Notes: generated from the letters alone by a model not told the origin. 64,000 nucleotides of DNA from Anaerolineaceae bacterium (GCA_020634115.1 JACKCH010000015.1:1-64000), one strand, 5' to 3'. Numbered from the stretch's first letter, positions 54,420 through 63,623 are shown. Numbers and translations: made by a program.

Positions 54420-55583
54420 TTATCCCAGGCCAAAAATGCCCGCCTGTCTGGTTTTGCTGTTTTCCCAACTTGCAATGTCGGCAATCCCATGAATCCCCTT
54501 GAGGTAAACTGGATGGTCAGTGGGGAACGGTAAGGCAATGGTTCTGCCGGTACTACCGGAGAGATACCCGGCCAGCGCAATTTCGAGCGCCCGTTGGGCA
54601 TCATCTACGGTGGCTACCGGGTCGCGTCCTTCGCGCACCGCATCGCAAAAATCACGCCAGATGCCGGTAAAGGATGCCGCTAGATGCGCCAAATAGTCCG
54701 GTTCATTCGGGATTTCATGATCGGTTCGCACCCAATCATGTACTGAATACAGTTCAGCCGGGCGATTAAAGCCGCTGGTTTGATATTTTTCGTTGGTCAT
54801 GCGCAGATGCCCTTGGGTGCCGCTGACATCCACGCCCCCGACGCCCTGTCCCCAGCCCATGTTAATCAGGGCATAGCGTGAGGGGAAAGCGACCTGCAAC
54901 AGAATGAGGTCCTCAATTTCGGGGTTACGATAGCCATAAGTCGGCGCATCGGCGAAGGCATTCACCTGAATCGCTTTTTCACCGGCCAGCCATTCAGCGA
55001 GGTAAACAGCGTGAATCATGTCCATCAGGACACCACCCCCGGCCTCCAGCTTGTGGCGCCAATCGGCCTGATACTCCCGCACACCCGGATTGTCAATCAC
55101 GCCGAGGTAATTCAGGGTAATCACCCGTACATCACCGATTTCACCCTGTTCAATCAGAGATTTCACCAGTTTGTAGCCGGGGAAATAGACATAGTTATGC
55201 ACCATGCCAAAACGTAGGTTGTTCTGTTTGGCGAGGGCTGAGAAAGCCGCCGCCTCCGCTGGGGTGATGGCTACCGGCTTTTCAGAGAGGATGTGTTTGC
55301 CTTTTTCCAGTGCATAAGTGACCATCTCTTTGCGGAACTGCTGGGGGACAGTGACCAATACAATATCTATATCGTCACGGTCAATGAGGGATTGATAGTC
55401 GGTGTAGAGGGCGTCATCCGGCAGGTGAAACCATTCCTGTCCCAGCTTGAGACGTGCCGGGGTCACATCCATCATGGCGACCACTTCAACATCACCGAGC
55501 GCTTCCAGGGCGGGTTTGTGCCCGGCCTTGACAATGTTGCCGCAGCCAATAATGCCAATTTTGAGAGGTTTTCCGGAGTCCAT
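54420..55583 (-). CDS. Gfo/Idh/MocA-family dehydrogenase, operon leader
   Basis: This 387-residue oxidoreductase shows the Rossmann motif GIIGCGNI, LSEKPVAITPAEA near residue 96 and VLMDMIHAVYLAEWL. It differs clearly from the tandem pair at 49-51 kb. It is the first gene after the strong promoter and operator at 55719-55770. AAGGAT lies 7 bases before the ATG. Confidence 0.87.
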   Translation of the reverse strand: MDSGKPLKIGIIGCGNIVKAGHKPALEALGDVEVVAMMDVTPARLKLGQEWFHLPDDALYTDYQSLIDRDDIDIVLVTVPQQFRKEMVTYALEKGKHILSEKPVAITPAEAAAFSALAKQNNLRFGMVHNYVYFPGYKLVKSLIEQGEIGDVRVITLNYLGVIDNPGVREYQADWRHKLEAGGGVLMDMIHAVYLAEWLAGEKAIQVNAFADAPTYGYRNPEIEDLILLQVAFPSRYALINMGWGQGVGGVDVSGTQGHLRMTNEKYQTSGFNRPAELYSVHDWVRTDHEIPNEPDYLAHLAASFTGIWRDFCDAVREGRDPVATVDDAQRALEIALAGYLSGSTGRTIALPFPTDHPVYLKGIHGIADIASWENSKTRQAGIFGLG

Positions 55584-55718
55584 AAAAATTTATCCTTATA
55601 ACGAAATTATATAAAAATACTTATATATCTACCTGTATCAACCAGATGGTAATGTTGCTTCCAACCTTTTACCATAGGCCAACAATCATTTATCTACAAT
55701 TATCTACGATGAAAGATT

Positions 55719-55770
55719 TGAACAATCGTTTGCTCAAATGAGAATATATCAGATATAGTAATTTTGTCAA
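55719..55770 (-). promoter_or_regulatory. Promoter and LacI-type operator for the Gfo/MDR operon
   Basis: On the minus strand TTGACA (55770-55765) and TATATT (55748-55743) are spaced by 16 bases. The palindrome TGAACAATCGTTTGCTCA (55719-55736, plus strand) lies where the transcript starts. It matches the site at 57234-57251 in 16 of 18 positions and has the central CG typical of LacI-family operators. The remaining gap up to 55987 shows nothing else. Confidence 0.72.
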
Positions 55771-55987
55771 GGAAAGCATTTGCTCCGTTCGAAATTGTCA
55801 GATTCAACCAGTTCATGTGATGGGTTTTTGCCTAGAACACTGGGATTAACTGTCATACCGCTGGATGAAAGCCTGCAAATCATGAAGATGATAGACAGCA
55901 TCCGGACGCAGTGGGAGCTGAAGTATCCAATGGAGTAGTTTTGCGCCTGATTCTCGCCTGAACCAAGCTGCTGAGTGGGTGGAATAG

Positions 55988-56980
55988 TTAGGTCAGCGGC
56001 CTGGTTGATTCACGCACAATGAGCTGGCAATCCAGCATCTCATTGACCACTTCCGAAGGATAATGCTGGATAAGGCGCATCGCCCGGCGACCTAGTTCAA
56101 ACTTGGGCTGATGGACAGTTGTCAAAGGCGGATAGAATTGGGAGGCTTGGTCAATATTATCAAATCCAACCACGCTTAAATTGTCAGGAACGCTGACTCC
56201 CCGTTCCCGACAGGCATTCATAAGACCGATTGCAATCATATCGCAATAACAGAATACCGCTGTTACATTGGTATCCAGGACGCGATCCAGGATTTTACGC
56301 CCGGTTTCGTAATCGGACATCATGGGAAGGCTAAAGATATGCGATTCATTGATGGGCTGACCATTTTCTTCGTGTGCATCCTCATATCCCATGCGGCGGT
56401 TCCGGTTGGAATGCATCCGTAGCGATGATCCAATATAGCCAATATGACGATGCCCAATCGAAAACAAATAATTCACAGCTTTCTTGACCTCAACCCGCGA
56501 ATCCGTGCTTACGTTATTATAGGTACCGATATTGATTTCATCATTGATGAGAACAATCGGTATATCAATACTTTCAAGCCGCCGGTCATCGAAATTTGTA
56601 AGATGTGCCGCTTGAACAATGATGCCATCAACCCGCCGCTGGTAGAACTTCAGAATCGTTTTAATTTCCTTTTCGGGATCGAACTTTGAAGCACCCAAAA
56701 TAATGGTATATCCACTATTATCCGCAACTTCCTCAATCCCTTCGACAAGTTCCGAGATAAATGGATTGGATATAGACGTAATGACGACCCCGATCGTGCG
56801 GGTGCGGGTTTCGTGCAGGCTTTGGGCTAGAAAATTGGGAACATAGCCCATCTCAGCGGCAATCGTCTTGATGTGATTTCGTGTTTCCTCGGTCATACGA
56901 CCCGTATTATTGAGTGCCCGTGATACCGTCGAGCGGGATACACCCGCTTTTTGGGCAACATCCTTGAGCGTAACCGGCAT
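55988..56980 (-). CDS. LacI-family transcriptional regulator
   Basis: This 330-residue protein has the LacI helix-turn-helix (TLKDVAQKAGVSRSTVSRAL, residues 4-23), the hinge helix and a periplasmic-binding-protein-like sensor domain from about residue 60 (IGVVITSISNPF). It should respond to a sugar or cyclitol. Two near-identical operators flank its gene. TATAAT at 57033-57028 may be its own -10 box. Confidence 0.92.
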   Translation of the reverse strand: MPVTLKDVAQKAGVSRSTVSRALNNTGRMTEETRNHIKTIAAEMGYVPNFLAQSLHETRTRTIGVVITSISNPFISELVEGIEEVADNSGYTIILGASKFDPEKEIKTILKFYQRRVDGIIVQAAHLTNFDDRRLESIDIPIVLINDEINIGTYNNVSTDSRVEVKKAVNYLFSIGHRHIGYIGSSLRMHSNRNRRMGYEDAHEENGQPINESHIFSLPMMSDYETGRKILDRVLDTNVTAVFCYCDMIAIGLMNACRERGVSVPDNLSVVGFDNIDQASQFYPPLTTVHQPKFELGRRAMRLIQHYPSEVVNEMLDCQLIVRESTRPLT

Positions 56981-57203
56981 GAAATATCCTCGTGAACATG
57001 ATTCTATAACCCGATAAAGTGTCCCACATTATAAACGATTTGCTACCCATCAGACATCTTTGTTTCTATTGCGCGGTGTAAAACACAACCAGTATTGGAG
57101 TATTGGGTAAAAATTCTGCTGCATTATCGAGATGCCTCCAGGTTTTATTGCTATTGCGCAAAAATGTCGAAACCCCCGAAATTTTGTGAAATAAATCCCA
57201 ATA

Positions 57204-57251
57204 TTGACAGCTACATTAGGACGCGATAATATGTGAGCAATCGTTTGTTCA
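57204..57251 (+). promoter_or_regulatory. Promoter and LacI-type operator for the sugar importer
   Basis: TTGACA (57204-57209) and TAATAT (57227-57232) are spaced by 17 bases, nearly consensus. The palindrome TGAGCAATCGTTTGTTCA (57234-57251) starts one base after the -10 box. The first downstream gene begins at 57678, implying a leader of about 440 bases. I see no other gene or recognised RNA in 57252-57677. Confidence 0.75.
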
Positions 57252-57677
57252 GCTGTCAACCAGCATTGCAGAAAATAATAATCACAGCAACTGAGCAGCG
57301 TGAAATGTTTCTTTTTGTTGTTTAATTGGATTCAAAATGTGCCATCTTGCTGTTTGTGATGATACAACTTGCTTAAAATTACCATTTGACGCACTTGCCA
57401 CCCTGACAGATTCCCTCGTCGAATTTTGGATTGAGGAAATTTGTAACCTCGGCTTTACTCCACCTGACAGTATAAAACACAATCCCATGTTGCCGATGTC
57501 CCGGGACGTCATGAACCGGGTACCGGTGAGATGAATGACGAATCTACGGGTTCGTTTTTCACGTTAATTGTGCCGTTACAGAATGATGGGTATTAGAAAG
57601 GGGAATAAATATAGACGAGAAAAAGCAACCAACCTGTTCTCTACTCTATCACAATTCTAAGATAAGGAGAAAGTAGT

Positions 57678-58667
57678 ATGTTCAGTAAAAAATTAAACGT
57701 ACTGTTACTGGCGGTCATGATTTTCTCGCTCTTACTGGTGGCTCCCGCGTCGGCACAGGACGCCCCCGGCGCTGGCCCGGTGCACGTTTGTGCCATCGGT
57801 GGCGCGGACGCCTTCTTCGCGGTTGTAAAGAACGGCGCGGACCTCGCGGGTTCGTTGGTCGAGGGTGCGGGCAGCACGTACACCTGGATCCCGCTGCCGA
57901 ACTATGACAACATCGGCCCCGACATGGTCAGACTGATCGAACAGGCAGTCGCCCAGGGTTGTACGTCGCTCGCAGTTCCCGTCTGGGACGGTGCTGCCCA
58001 GGCCCCGGCGCTGGCGGCAGCAACCGAAGCCGGCGTTAAGGTCTTCATGTATAACTCCGGCCTGCCCCTTCTCGAAGATGGGACAATTGTGGCCTACGGC
58101 TACTACGGTACTGACGAATATAAGGCTGGCGTTGCGGCTGGTGCATACTTCGCCACACATGGCTCCACAAATGTACGGTGTGTCAACACTCAGCCCGGTG
58201 CGGTAAACTGGCAGCAGCGCTGTGGTGGTCTGATCGATGGCGCCACCGCAAACGGTGCGCAGGCTGACGAGATCATCCTGCCAGCCGAGGCCTTCGGCGA
58301 TGCGGCTCAGATTTCCGCCGCCGTCCAGGCCGCCCTGGCAGCGGACCCGACCATTGACGGCTTCGCAACCGGTTCGGCAGCCGATGCCGACGCTGTTGGT
58401 GAGGCTCTGGCGGTCATGGGTGCCACCGCTCAGCAAGGCGGATGGGACGTTTCAGTGAACATCATCAACCGGATCCAAAACGGTGAGGCGCTGTTCGCCG
58501 TTGACCAGCAGGGTTGGTACCAGGGCTATTTGGCCGTGTCGCAGGCATGGCTGTACGATCAGTTCTCCATCCTGCCGGCGACCCCTGTCATCCTGACCGG
58601 CCCGGCTCTGATCACCGCTGACAACGCCGATACCGTTCTGGCGGGCGTCGAAGACGGTTATCGCTAG
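57678..58667 (+). CDS. Ribose/fructose-type periplasmic sugar-binding protein
   Basis: This 329-residue exported protein has a signal peptide ending near ASAQD and the two-lobe fold of the RbsB/FrcB class, which differs from the family 1 binders elsewhere in the window. AAGGAG lies 8 bases before the ATG. It delivers substrate to the permease and ATPase that follow. Confidence 0.87.
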   Translation: MFSKKLNVLLLAVMIFSLLLVAPASAQDAPGAGPVHVCAIGGADAFFAVVKNGADLAGSLVEGAGSTYTWIPLPNYDNIGPDMVRLIEQAVAQGCTSLAVPVWDGAAQAPALAAATEAGVKVFMYNSGLPLLEDGTIVAYGYYGTDEYKAGVAAGAYFATHGSTNVRCVNTQPGAVNWQQRCGGLIDGATANGAQADEIILPAEAFGDAAQISAAVQAALAADPTIDGFATGSAADADAVGEALAVMGATAQQGGWDVSVNIINRIQNGEALFAVDQQGWYQGYLAVSQAWLYDQFSILPATPVILTGPALITADNADTVLAGVEDGYR

Positions 58668-58742
58668 GATCATCTGTATTGCTTAGAATGGTGGGTCATG
58701 GCATGTCATGACCCACCCCTCTGCCGTTCATGGGGATCGAAA

Positions 58743-59897
58743 ATGTCTAATTTAAAAAGCCTGACCCGACGACCAGAGTTTGCAGCCTTCATTGGAACAC
58801 TGTTTGTCTTTTTATTCTTTAGTTGGTTTGGCAGGCCAACCTTTACTACACCCCTGGTGACTGCTGGCTGGCTCAACGTGGCCGCCGAACTCGGGCTGAT
58901 TGCCCTGCCGGTTGCCCTGGTGATGGTCGCCGGGCATCTTGACCTCTCGGTTGGGTCAATCCTGGCCGCCGGTGCTATGACCTATGCCATCATTACCGGG
59001 TACTTTAAACTCCCTGACCTCATCGGCCTACCGGCGGGTCTGGCCGTGGGAACCTTCTTCGGTTATCTCAATGGCCTGATTGTCACCAAGACCAAGCTAT
59101 CGTCGTTCATCGTGACGCTGGCTATGAATTTTGGTCTCCGAGGGCTGGTCTTCGGTATCACTCGTCTGACGACCAGCACGGTGCTGGTCTCCGTCGAAGT
59201 AAGCGAGACGGTGCGGGGTACCTTTGGGGGGCGTATTTTCCCCTCTATGGAACGAACCCTCAACCAACTCACCGGCAGCGAAAAGTTCTTTCTTGAGCGC
59301 CTTAACTTTGATATTCGCCCCTTCAGCACCTTTGAAAACGTCATTGTGATCTGGGCCATCATGGCGATCATCGTGTCGTGGATTCTCTACAAGACGAAAT
59401 ACGGCAACTGGATCTTCGCCCTCGGCGGCGATGAAACTTTCGCTCGAGCGGCTGGCGTCCCGGTGGAGAAGGTCACTATCGGGCTTTTCATGGGTTCCGG
59501 CTTCGGCGCGGCGCTTCTCGGTGTCAGCCAGGTTGCGCTCTTTGGTAGCGCACAGGTCTCGGCGGGTCAGTCCTACGTGTTTTTCTCAATTGTCGCGGTG
59601 GTGGTCGGCGGCGTGTTACTGACAGGAGGCTATGGCTCGCCTGTCGGTGTCATCTTCGGAACGTTGACCTTTGCCATCGTCTCCCAGGGTATCTACTCCA
59701 CCGGATGGGATTCCGACTGGTCATCGTTGATCCTCGGCCTGTTGCTCTTAATCGCCGTATTCACCAACAATACCTTCCGGCGACTCGCCCTTTCCGGGGA
59801 TACAGTCGTGACTAAGAACACGGACGTAAAGCCAACGCAACGCATAGAAATAGAATCCGATGAACTTAATGTCAACGAGGAGGCCACCAATGACTGA
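58743..59897 (+). CDS. Ribose/fructose-type ABC permease
   Basis: This 384-residue membrane protein has 8-10 hydrophobic segments and the VMVAGHLDLSVGS motif of RbsC/FrcC-type permeases. A basic, acidic C-terminal tail of about 35 residues extends into the cytoplasm. ATG 58743 follows GGGGA by 7 bases. Its stop overlaps the ATPase start by 8 bases. Confidence 0.9.
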   Translation: MSNLKSLTRRPEFAAFIGTLFVFLFFSWFGRPTFTTPLVTAGWLNVAAELGLIALPVALVMVAGHLDLSVGSILAAGAMTYAIITGYFKLPDLIGLPAGLAVGTFFGYLNGLIVTKTKLSSFIVTLAMNFGLRGLVFGITRLTTSTVLVSVEVSETVRGTFGGRIFPSMERTLNQLTGSEKFFLERLNFDIRPFSTFENVIVIWAIMAIIVSWILYKTKYGNWIFALGGDETFARAAGVPVEKVTIGLFMGSGFGAALLGVSQVALFGSAQVSAGQSYVFFSIVAVVVGGVLLTGGYGSPVGVIFGTLTFAIVSQGIYSTGWDSDWSSLILGLLLLIAVFTNNTFRRLALSGDTVVTKNTDVKPTQRIEIESDELNVNEEATND

Positions 59898-60702
59898 GAA
59901 GCGAACCCCCTTTATCAGCGTCGAGAACGTCTCCAAGGTGTTCGGTGGGTACGCCGCCCTGAGCGACGTTTCCCTGGAAATTCACCAGGGCGAGGTGCTG
60001 TGCCTTTTGGGCGATAATGGTGCTGGCAAGTCCACCCTGATTAAGGTGCTTTCTGGCTTCCACCAGCCCACCTCCGGCGTCATTCGGGTTGAGGGTCGAG
60101 TGCATCCGATCAAGAGTCCGCGTGACGCCGCCGACCTGGGGATCTCCACAGTGCATCAGTTCGGCGGGACGTTCCCGCTGATGAGCCTGGAGCGCTCGTT
60201 CTTCGTCGGCCTTGAGCCGACCAAGGGATGGGGCCCGTTCAAGGTTTTTGATCGCAAGAAGGCCGGTGAAATCGTGGTCAGGGAGATGCAAGCGATGGGC
60301 ATCACCCGGGTCACGGACGGCGGACGCCTGGTCGGTAGCCTGTCGGGTGGTGAGCGGCAAGTCTCGGCCATCGCCCGGGCGGTGTACTTCGGCGCTAAGG
60401 TGTTGGTCCTCGACGAGCCAACCGCTGCCCTCGGTGTGAAGGAATCAGCCCATGTGTTGCGGATCATTATGGAGGCTAAGAACCGAGGCCTGGCCGTGGT
60501 GCTGGTGACTCACAATGTCACCCACGCCATGACCGTCGGGGATCACTTTGCCATCCTCATCCACGGCAAGAAGGCCGATGACTTCCACGAAGGTGAGCGC
60601 ACCCGGGAAGAAATCACCGATCTGATGGCCGGTGGCGAGGCCATGGCAGAGCTGGAAGCCGAACTCAAAGCCTACCGGTCTCGTGGTAATCGCCCATCAT
60701 AA
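59890..60702 (+). CDS. Sugar ABC ATPase, single-domain FrcA type
   Basis: This 270-residue ATPase has Walker A GDNGAGKST, signature LSGGERQ and Walker B VLVLDEP. It holds one ABC domain, unlike the two-domain RbsA, so it resembles FrcA and would act as a homodimer. GAGGAGG lies 6 bases before ATG 59890, which decides the start. Confidence 0.92.
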   Translation: MTEKRTPFISVENVSKVFGGYAALSDVSLEIHQGEVLCLLGDNGAGKSTLIKVLSGFHQPTSGVIRVEGRVHPIKSPRDAADLGISTVHQFGGTFPLMSLERSFFVGLEPTKGWGPFKVFDRKKAGEIVVREMQAMGITRVTDGGRLVGSLSGGERQVSAIARAVYFGAKVLVLDEPTAALGVKESAHVLRIIMEAKNRGLAVVLVTHNVTHAMTVGDHFAILIHGKKADDFHEGERTREEITDLMAGGEAMAELEAELKAYRSRGNRPS

Positions 60703-60769
60703 CGCTGACGAGTACCCAATGGATAGCGAATAACAGAACCGACATATAAGATTGAAATTCCTAGAGTTT

Positions 60770-60795
60770 TTCACCTTGCCGGACAATTAGGTGAA
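60770..60795 (+). promoter_or_regulatory. Hairpin before the fourth UroD-type gene
   Basis: TTCACCT (60770-60776) and AGGTGAA (60789-60795) pair around TGCCGGACAATT, just upstream of the ribosome-binding region of the gene at 60817. It may control translation or separate the gene from the transporter transcript. Confidence 0.35.
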
Positions 60796-60816
60796 AGGGA
60801 GAAGTTATACAGCAAT

Positions 60817-61917
60817 ATGAACTCAAAAGAACGGGTATTGGCTGCCATGCGGCGTGATCGAACGCCAGACCGGGTGCCACTCCAGTTTGACCTGTGTCGA
60901 AAATTAACCGACGAGTTTGGCAAGAAATACAATATTCCTATCCATTACACCACGTCTTATTACGAGGATATCACCTACCGGATTTCCGCCAACGAACTGA
61001 AGACCGCAATGGGCAGCGATTGTGTTGTGGTGGGTGGCAGCCTGCCGCGTGGTTACAGCCATCCAACACCTGCCCCGGGCAGAATTATCAACGAATTTGG
61101 CATGTTGATGGAGCAGGGGCCGCTCTATATGCAGACCATCGAGCCGCCGCTGCGCCATGCGGAGACGGTTCAGGATGTCCTGAATCATCCCTTCCCCGAC
61201 CCTTATGCCGATGGCCGTTTTGACGACGCCAAAAAGTACATTGATATGTACAAGGATGAATACTTCATCATCGGCGATCTTGAACTGACCATCTATGAAA
61301 TGTCCTGGCACATGGTTGGCCTGGAGAAATTCATGCTCGATATGGCTATGGGGAAAGATTACATCGGGGCGCTGCTCGACCGTGTAAAAGAATTCAGTAT
61401 CGGCATCGGTAAACAACTGGTTACTCTGGGCGTGGACGCGATTTGGGCCGGGGATGATTTTGGTGGGCAGAAAGGCATGTTGATTTCGCCCAAGATGTGG
61501 CGCAATCTGTTCAAACCGCGCCACGCGGAAGTGTTTCAGGAAATGAAGGCCGCCAACCCCGAAGTCATGATTATCTATCATACCGATGGTGCTGTGGCTC
61601 CCATCATAGATGATCTGATCGAAATTGGTGTTGACGTGTTAAATCCGGTTCAGCCTAACGTGCCTGGACATGCTCCCCAGGAACTGAAATCAAGATTCGG
61701 CGACAGGCTTTCTTTCTTTGGTGCCATTGACCAGCAACAGCTTTTGCCACAAGGAACACCGGAAGAGATCAGCGCTGATGTCGCCAGCAAGATCGAAATC
61801 CTGGGCGCTGGCGGTGGCTATATGTGTTCATCAGGTGTCATCATACAAGCTGATGTCTCAATGGAGAATGTTGAGGCCTTGATATCTGCTGTAAAGAAAC
61901 ATGGCGTTTACAGCTAA
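60817..61917 (+). CDS. UroD-family methyltransferase-like protein, HTDG type
   Basis: This 366-residue protein has the same length and start (MNSKERVLAAM) as the one at 37009. At the zinc site it reads YHTDG and FGAID, so the cysteine ligands of MtaA are missing. It follows an importer within the LacI regulon, suggesting that the imported substrate is methylated or that the enzyme has a different role. AAAGGGAG lies upstream. Confidence 0.8.
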   Translation: MNSKERVLAAMRRDRTPDRVPLQFDLCRKLTDEFGKKYNIPIHYTTSYYEDITYRISANELKTAMGSDCVVVGGSLPRGYSHPTPAPGRIINEFGMLMEQGPLYMQTIEPPLRHAETVQDVLNHPFPDPYADGRFDDAKKYIDMYKDEYFIIGDLELTIYEMSWHMVGLEKFMLDMAMGKDYIGALLDRVKEFSIGIGKQLVTLGVDAIWAGDDFGGQKGMLISPKMWRNLFKPRHAEVFQEMKAANPEVMIIYHTDGAVAPIIDDLIEIGVDVLNPVQPNVPGHAPQELKSRFGDRLSFFGAIDQQQLLPQGTPEEISADVASKIEILGAGGGYMCSSGVIIQADVSMENVEALISAVKKHGVYS

Positions 61918-61942
61918 ACTCGCAGACAGCTGTTTTTGACAG

Positions 61943-62287
61943 TTGCATACTTATCAGGCGAAGATTGACCGGAAGTGGTTGCCCGACGGGCGCGAACCGT
62001 TGACTTGGTGTGGCGGGGAACGCCTGTATTTGCATAACGGCGCTGCGACCTTTGCGGGCTATACGACAGCCGGTTTTGGCCGGATGGTCTTTGACAGCGT
62101 CGCGGCAACCAGCGCCGACTTTGATAGGGACGGTTTAACCGATCTGTATGTCGTCAATCGCGGACTGCCCGACGCATTGTTTATAAATTGTCGTGATGTC
62201 TGTGCGGATTCTGTATCGCCTAGACATCTGCTCATTGCTCTGTATTTCGTGATTGATTGTGGGATGACATTCACATCCTTACCCTAA
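61943..62287 (+). pseudogene. Remnant of an FG-GAP/VCBS repeat protein
   Basis: A 114-codon frame starting with TTG contains one clear FG-GAP/VCBS-like unit: ATSADFDRDGLTDLYVVNRG near residue 54, with the calcium-binding DxDxDG pattern. The parts before and after show no family, and there is no ribosome-binding site or signal peptide. It is best read as a decayed piece of a large surface protein. The rest of 61918-62320 shows nothing recognisable. Confidence 0.55.
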
Positions 62288-62320
62288 CCGCTAGTGAGTT
62301 TCTGGAAGGCAATTTCTATT

Positions 62321-63493
62321 ATGGCAACCTATAAACCGCTTGCCGAAGTACGCAAAGAATTGAAGATCAAATGGTATCGTACCAAGATTGATCGCCAGGT
62401 GATGAAGGAACTGTCCGAACGGAGTGATGCCCAAGGATTGTTTCAAGCAGGCGGGCATTTCGCACTCTTTCTGCTGACCGGTGGCTTGACTTTCTATTTC
62501 TGGTCGATACAGCTTTGGATTCCGATGTTGATTACCCTGTGGTGTCATGGGACAGTCGCCAGTTTCTTTATTGGGATCGCGCCCCATGAACTCAGTCATG
62601 GCACAGTTTTTCAAACGAAGTGGCTGAACAAAGCCTTCTTATATCTGTTTAGCACGCTGGGCTGGTGGGATCACTTTGACTATGCCAGCAGCCACACCTA
62701 TCACCACCGCTACACCCTGCATCCAGAAGGGGATCGGGAAAATTTACTCCCGCTTGAACCGAGTCTGGCCGAGCCATTTGTCTTGCAATTGTTGACCATT
62801 AATTTGTTGACACAAGCCGGACGGACTTTTGGTAAAGGCGGCTTGCTTTCGACAATTTATCTGACTGTTCTTGGAGCGTTCGGGCGCGTTGGCGATACCA
62901 ATATTAACAGGAACGAATGGGTTCAGACACTGCATGAGGATCAACCCGAAGAGTATCGCAAATCGATCTGGTGGTCACGCTACCTGCTCCTCTTTCATGG
63001 TGGGGTGACTGTGATTTCGCTACTAACCGGTTATTGGATCTTCATTTTCATCATTCCGGTTGCCCCATACATTGCCAACCTGTTGTCCTATCTGGTGGGT
63101 TTGCCGCAGCACTGCGGACTCCGGGAAAATACGCCGGACTTCCGCAAGAGCGTGCGCTCCATGAAGCTGAATCCGTTGTTTGAATTTCTGTACTGGCGTA
63201 TGAACTGGCATCTGGAACATCATATGTATGTGGGTGTGCCGTGCTATAACCTCAAGGCGCTCTATAAAGAAATTGCCTGGGATATGCCCGAACCGCGAAC
63301 GCTGATTGGCGCCTGGAAAGAAATGCGTGACGCCTGGCACAAGCAAAAAAGCGACCCCAGCTATGCCATTGATACCCCACTGCCGCCGAGCGCAACGCCT
63401 GAGTACAAGGGAGGGGCAGTGCCCACCTCCACCGGTGAAGAGCATGATGAGGCCATGTCGCTGGACAGTCTGTCGCCGGAGGGGCTGAGCTGA
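62321..63493 (+). CDS. Membrane fatty-acid desaturase
   Basis: This 390-residue di-iron enzyme introduces double bonds or hydroxyls in acyl chains or carotenoids. The three histidine boxes are HELSH (about residue 91), HTYHH (about residue 128) and HLEHH (about residue 302). Hydrophobic segments lie between them. ATG 62321 is chosen; the GTG at 62294 is in frame but has no site. The C-terminal 45 residues are low in complexity. It needs oxygen, which contrasts with the corrinoid genes nearby. Confidence 0.88.
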   Translation: MATYKPLAEVRKELKIKWYRTKIDRQVMKELSERSDAQGLFQAGGHFALFLLTGGLTFYFWSIQLWIPMLITLWCHGTVASFFIGIAPHELSHGTVFQTKWLNKAFLYLFSTLGWWDHFDYASSHTYHHRYTLHPEGDRENLLPLEPSLAEPFVLQLLTINLLTQAGRTFGKGGLLSTIYLTVLGAFGRVGDTNINRNEWVQTLHEDQPEEYRKSIWWSRYLLLFHGGVTVISLLTGYWIFIFIIPVAPYIANLLSYLVGLPQHCGLRENTPDFRKSVRSMKLNPLFEFLYWRMNWHLEHHMYVGVPCYNLKALYKEIAWDMPEPRTLIGAWKEMRDAWHKQKSDPSYAIDTPLPPSATPEYKGGAVPTSTGEEHDEAMSLDSLSPEGLS

Positions 63494-63573
63494 TTCATTC
63501 TTAGAAGTTACGCAGTTAAGCGGTGGGTAGAGACACGATAACGCAGTTTCACAATTAAATACGGAGAAAAATC

Positions 63574-63600
63574 GGGCGACCACGCCGGGTCGCCCCTACA
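63574..63600. repeat. Dispersed palindrome, GTAGGGGCG type
   Basis: GGGCGACC and GGTCGCCC pair perfectly around ACGCCG and are followed by CTACA. On the minus strand this reads TGTAGGGGCGACC, the core of the repeat family. A second copy begins 29 bases later. Confidence 0.7.
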
Positions 63601-63623
63601 GAATCTCCCGGAAATGAGGGATA

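Noticed and set aside
57028..57055. Third LacI operator in the LacI promoter
   Set aside because: AGCAAATCGTTTATA resembles the operator but has an inserted base and only one good half, so it is not called.
57337..57534. 65-codon open frame in the importer leader
   Set aside because: Has no ribosome-binding site or known motif; the long leader is better left unassigned.
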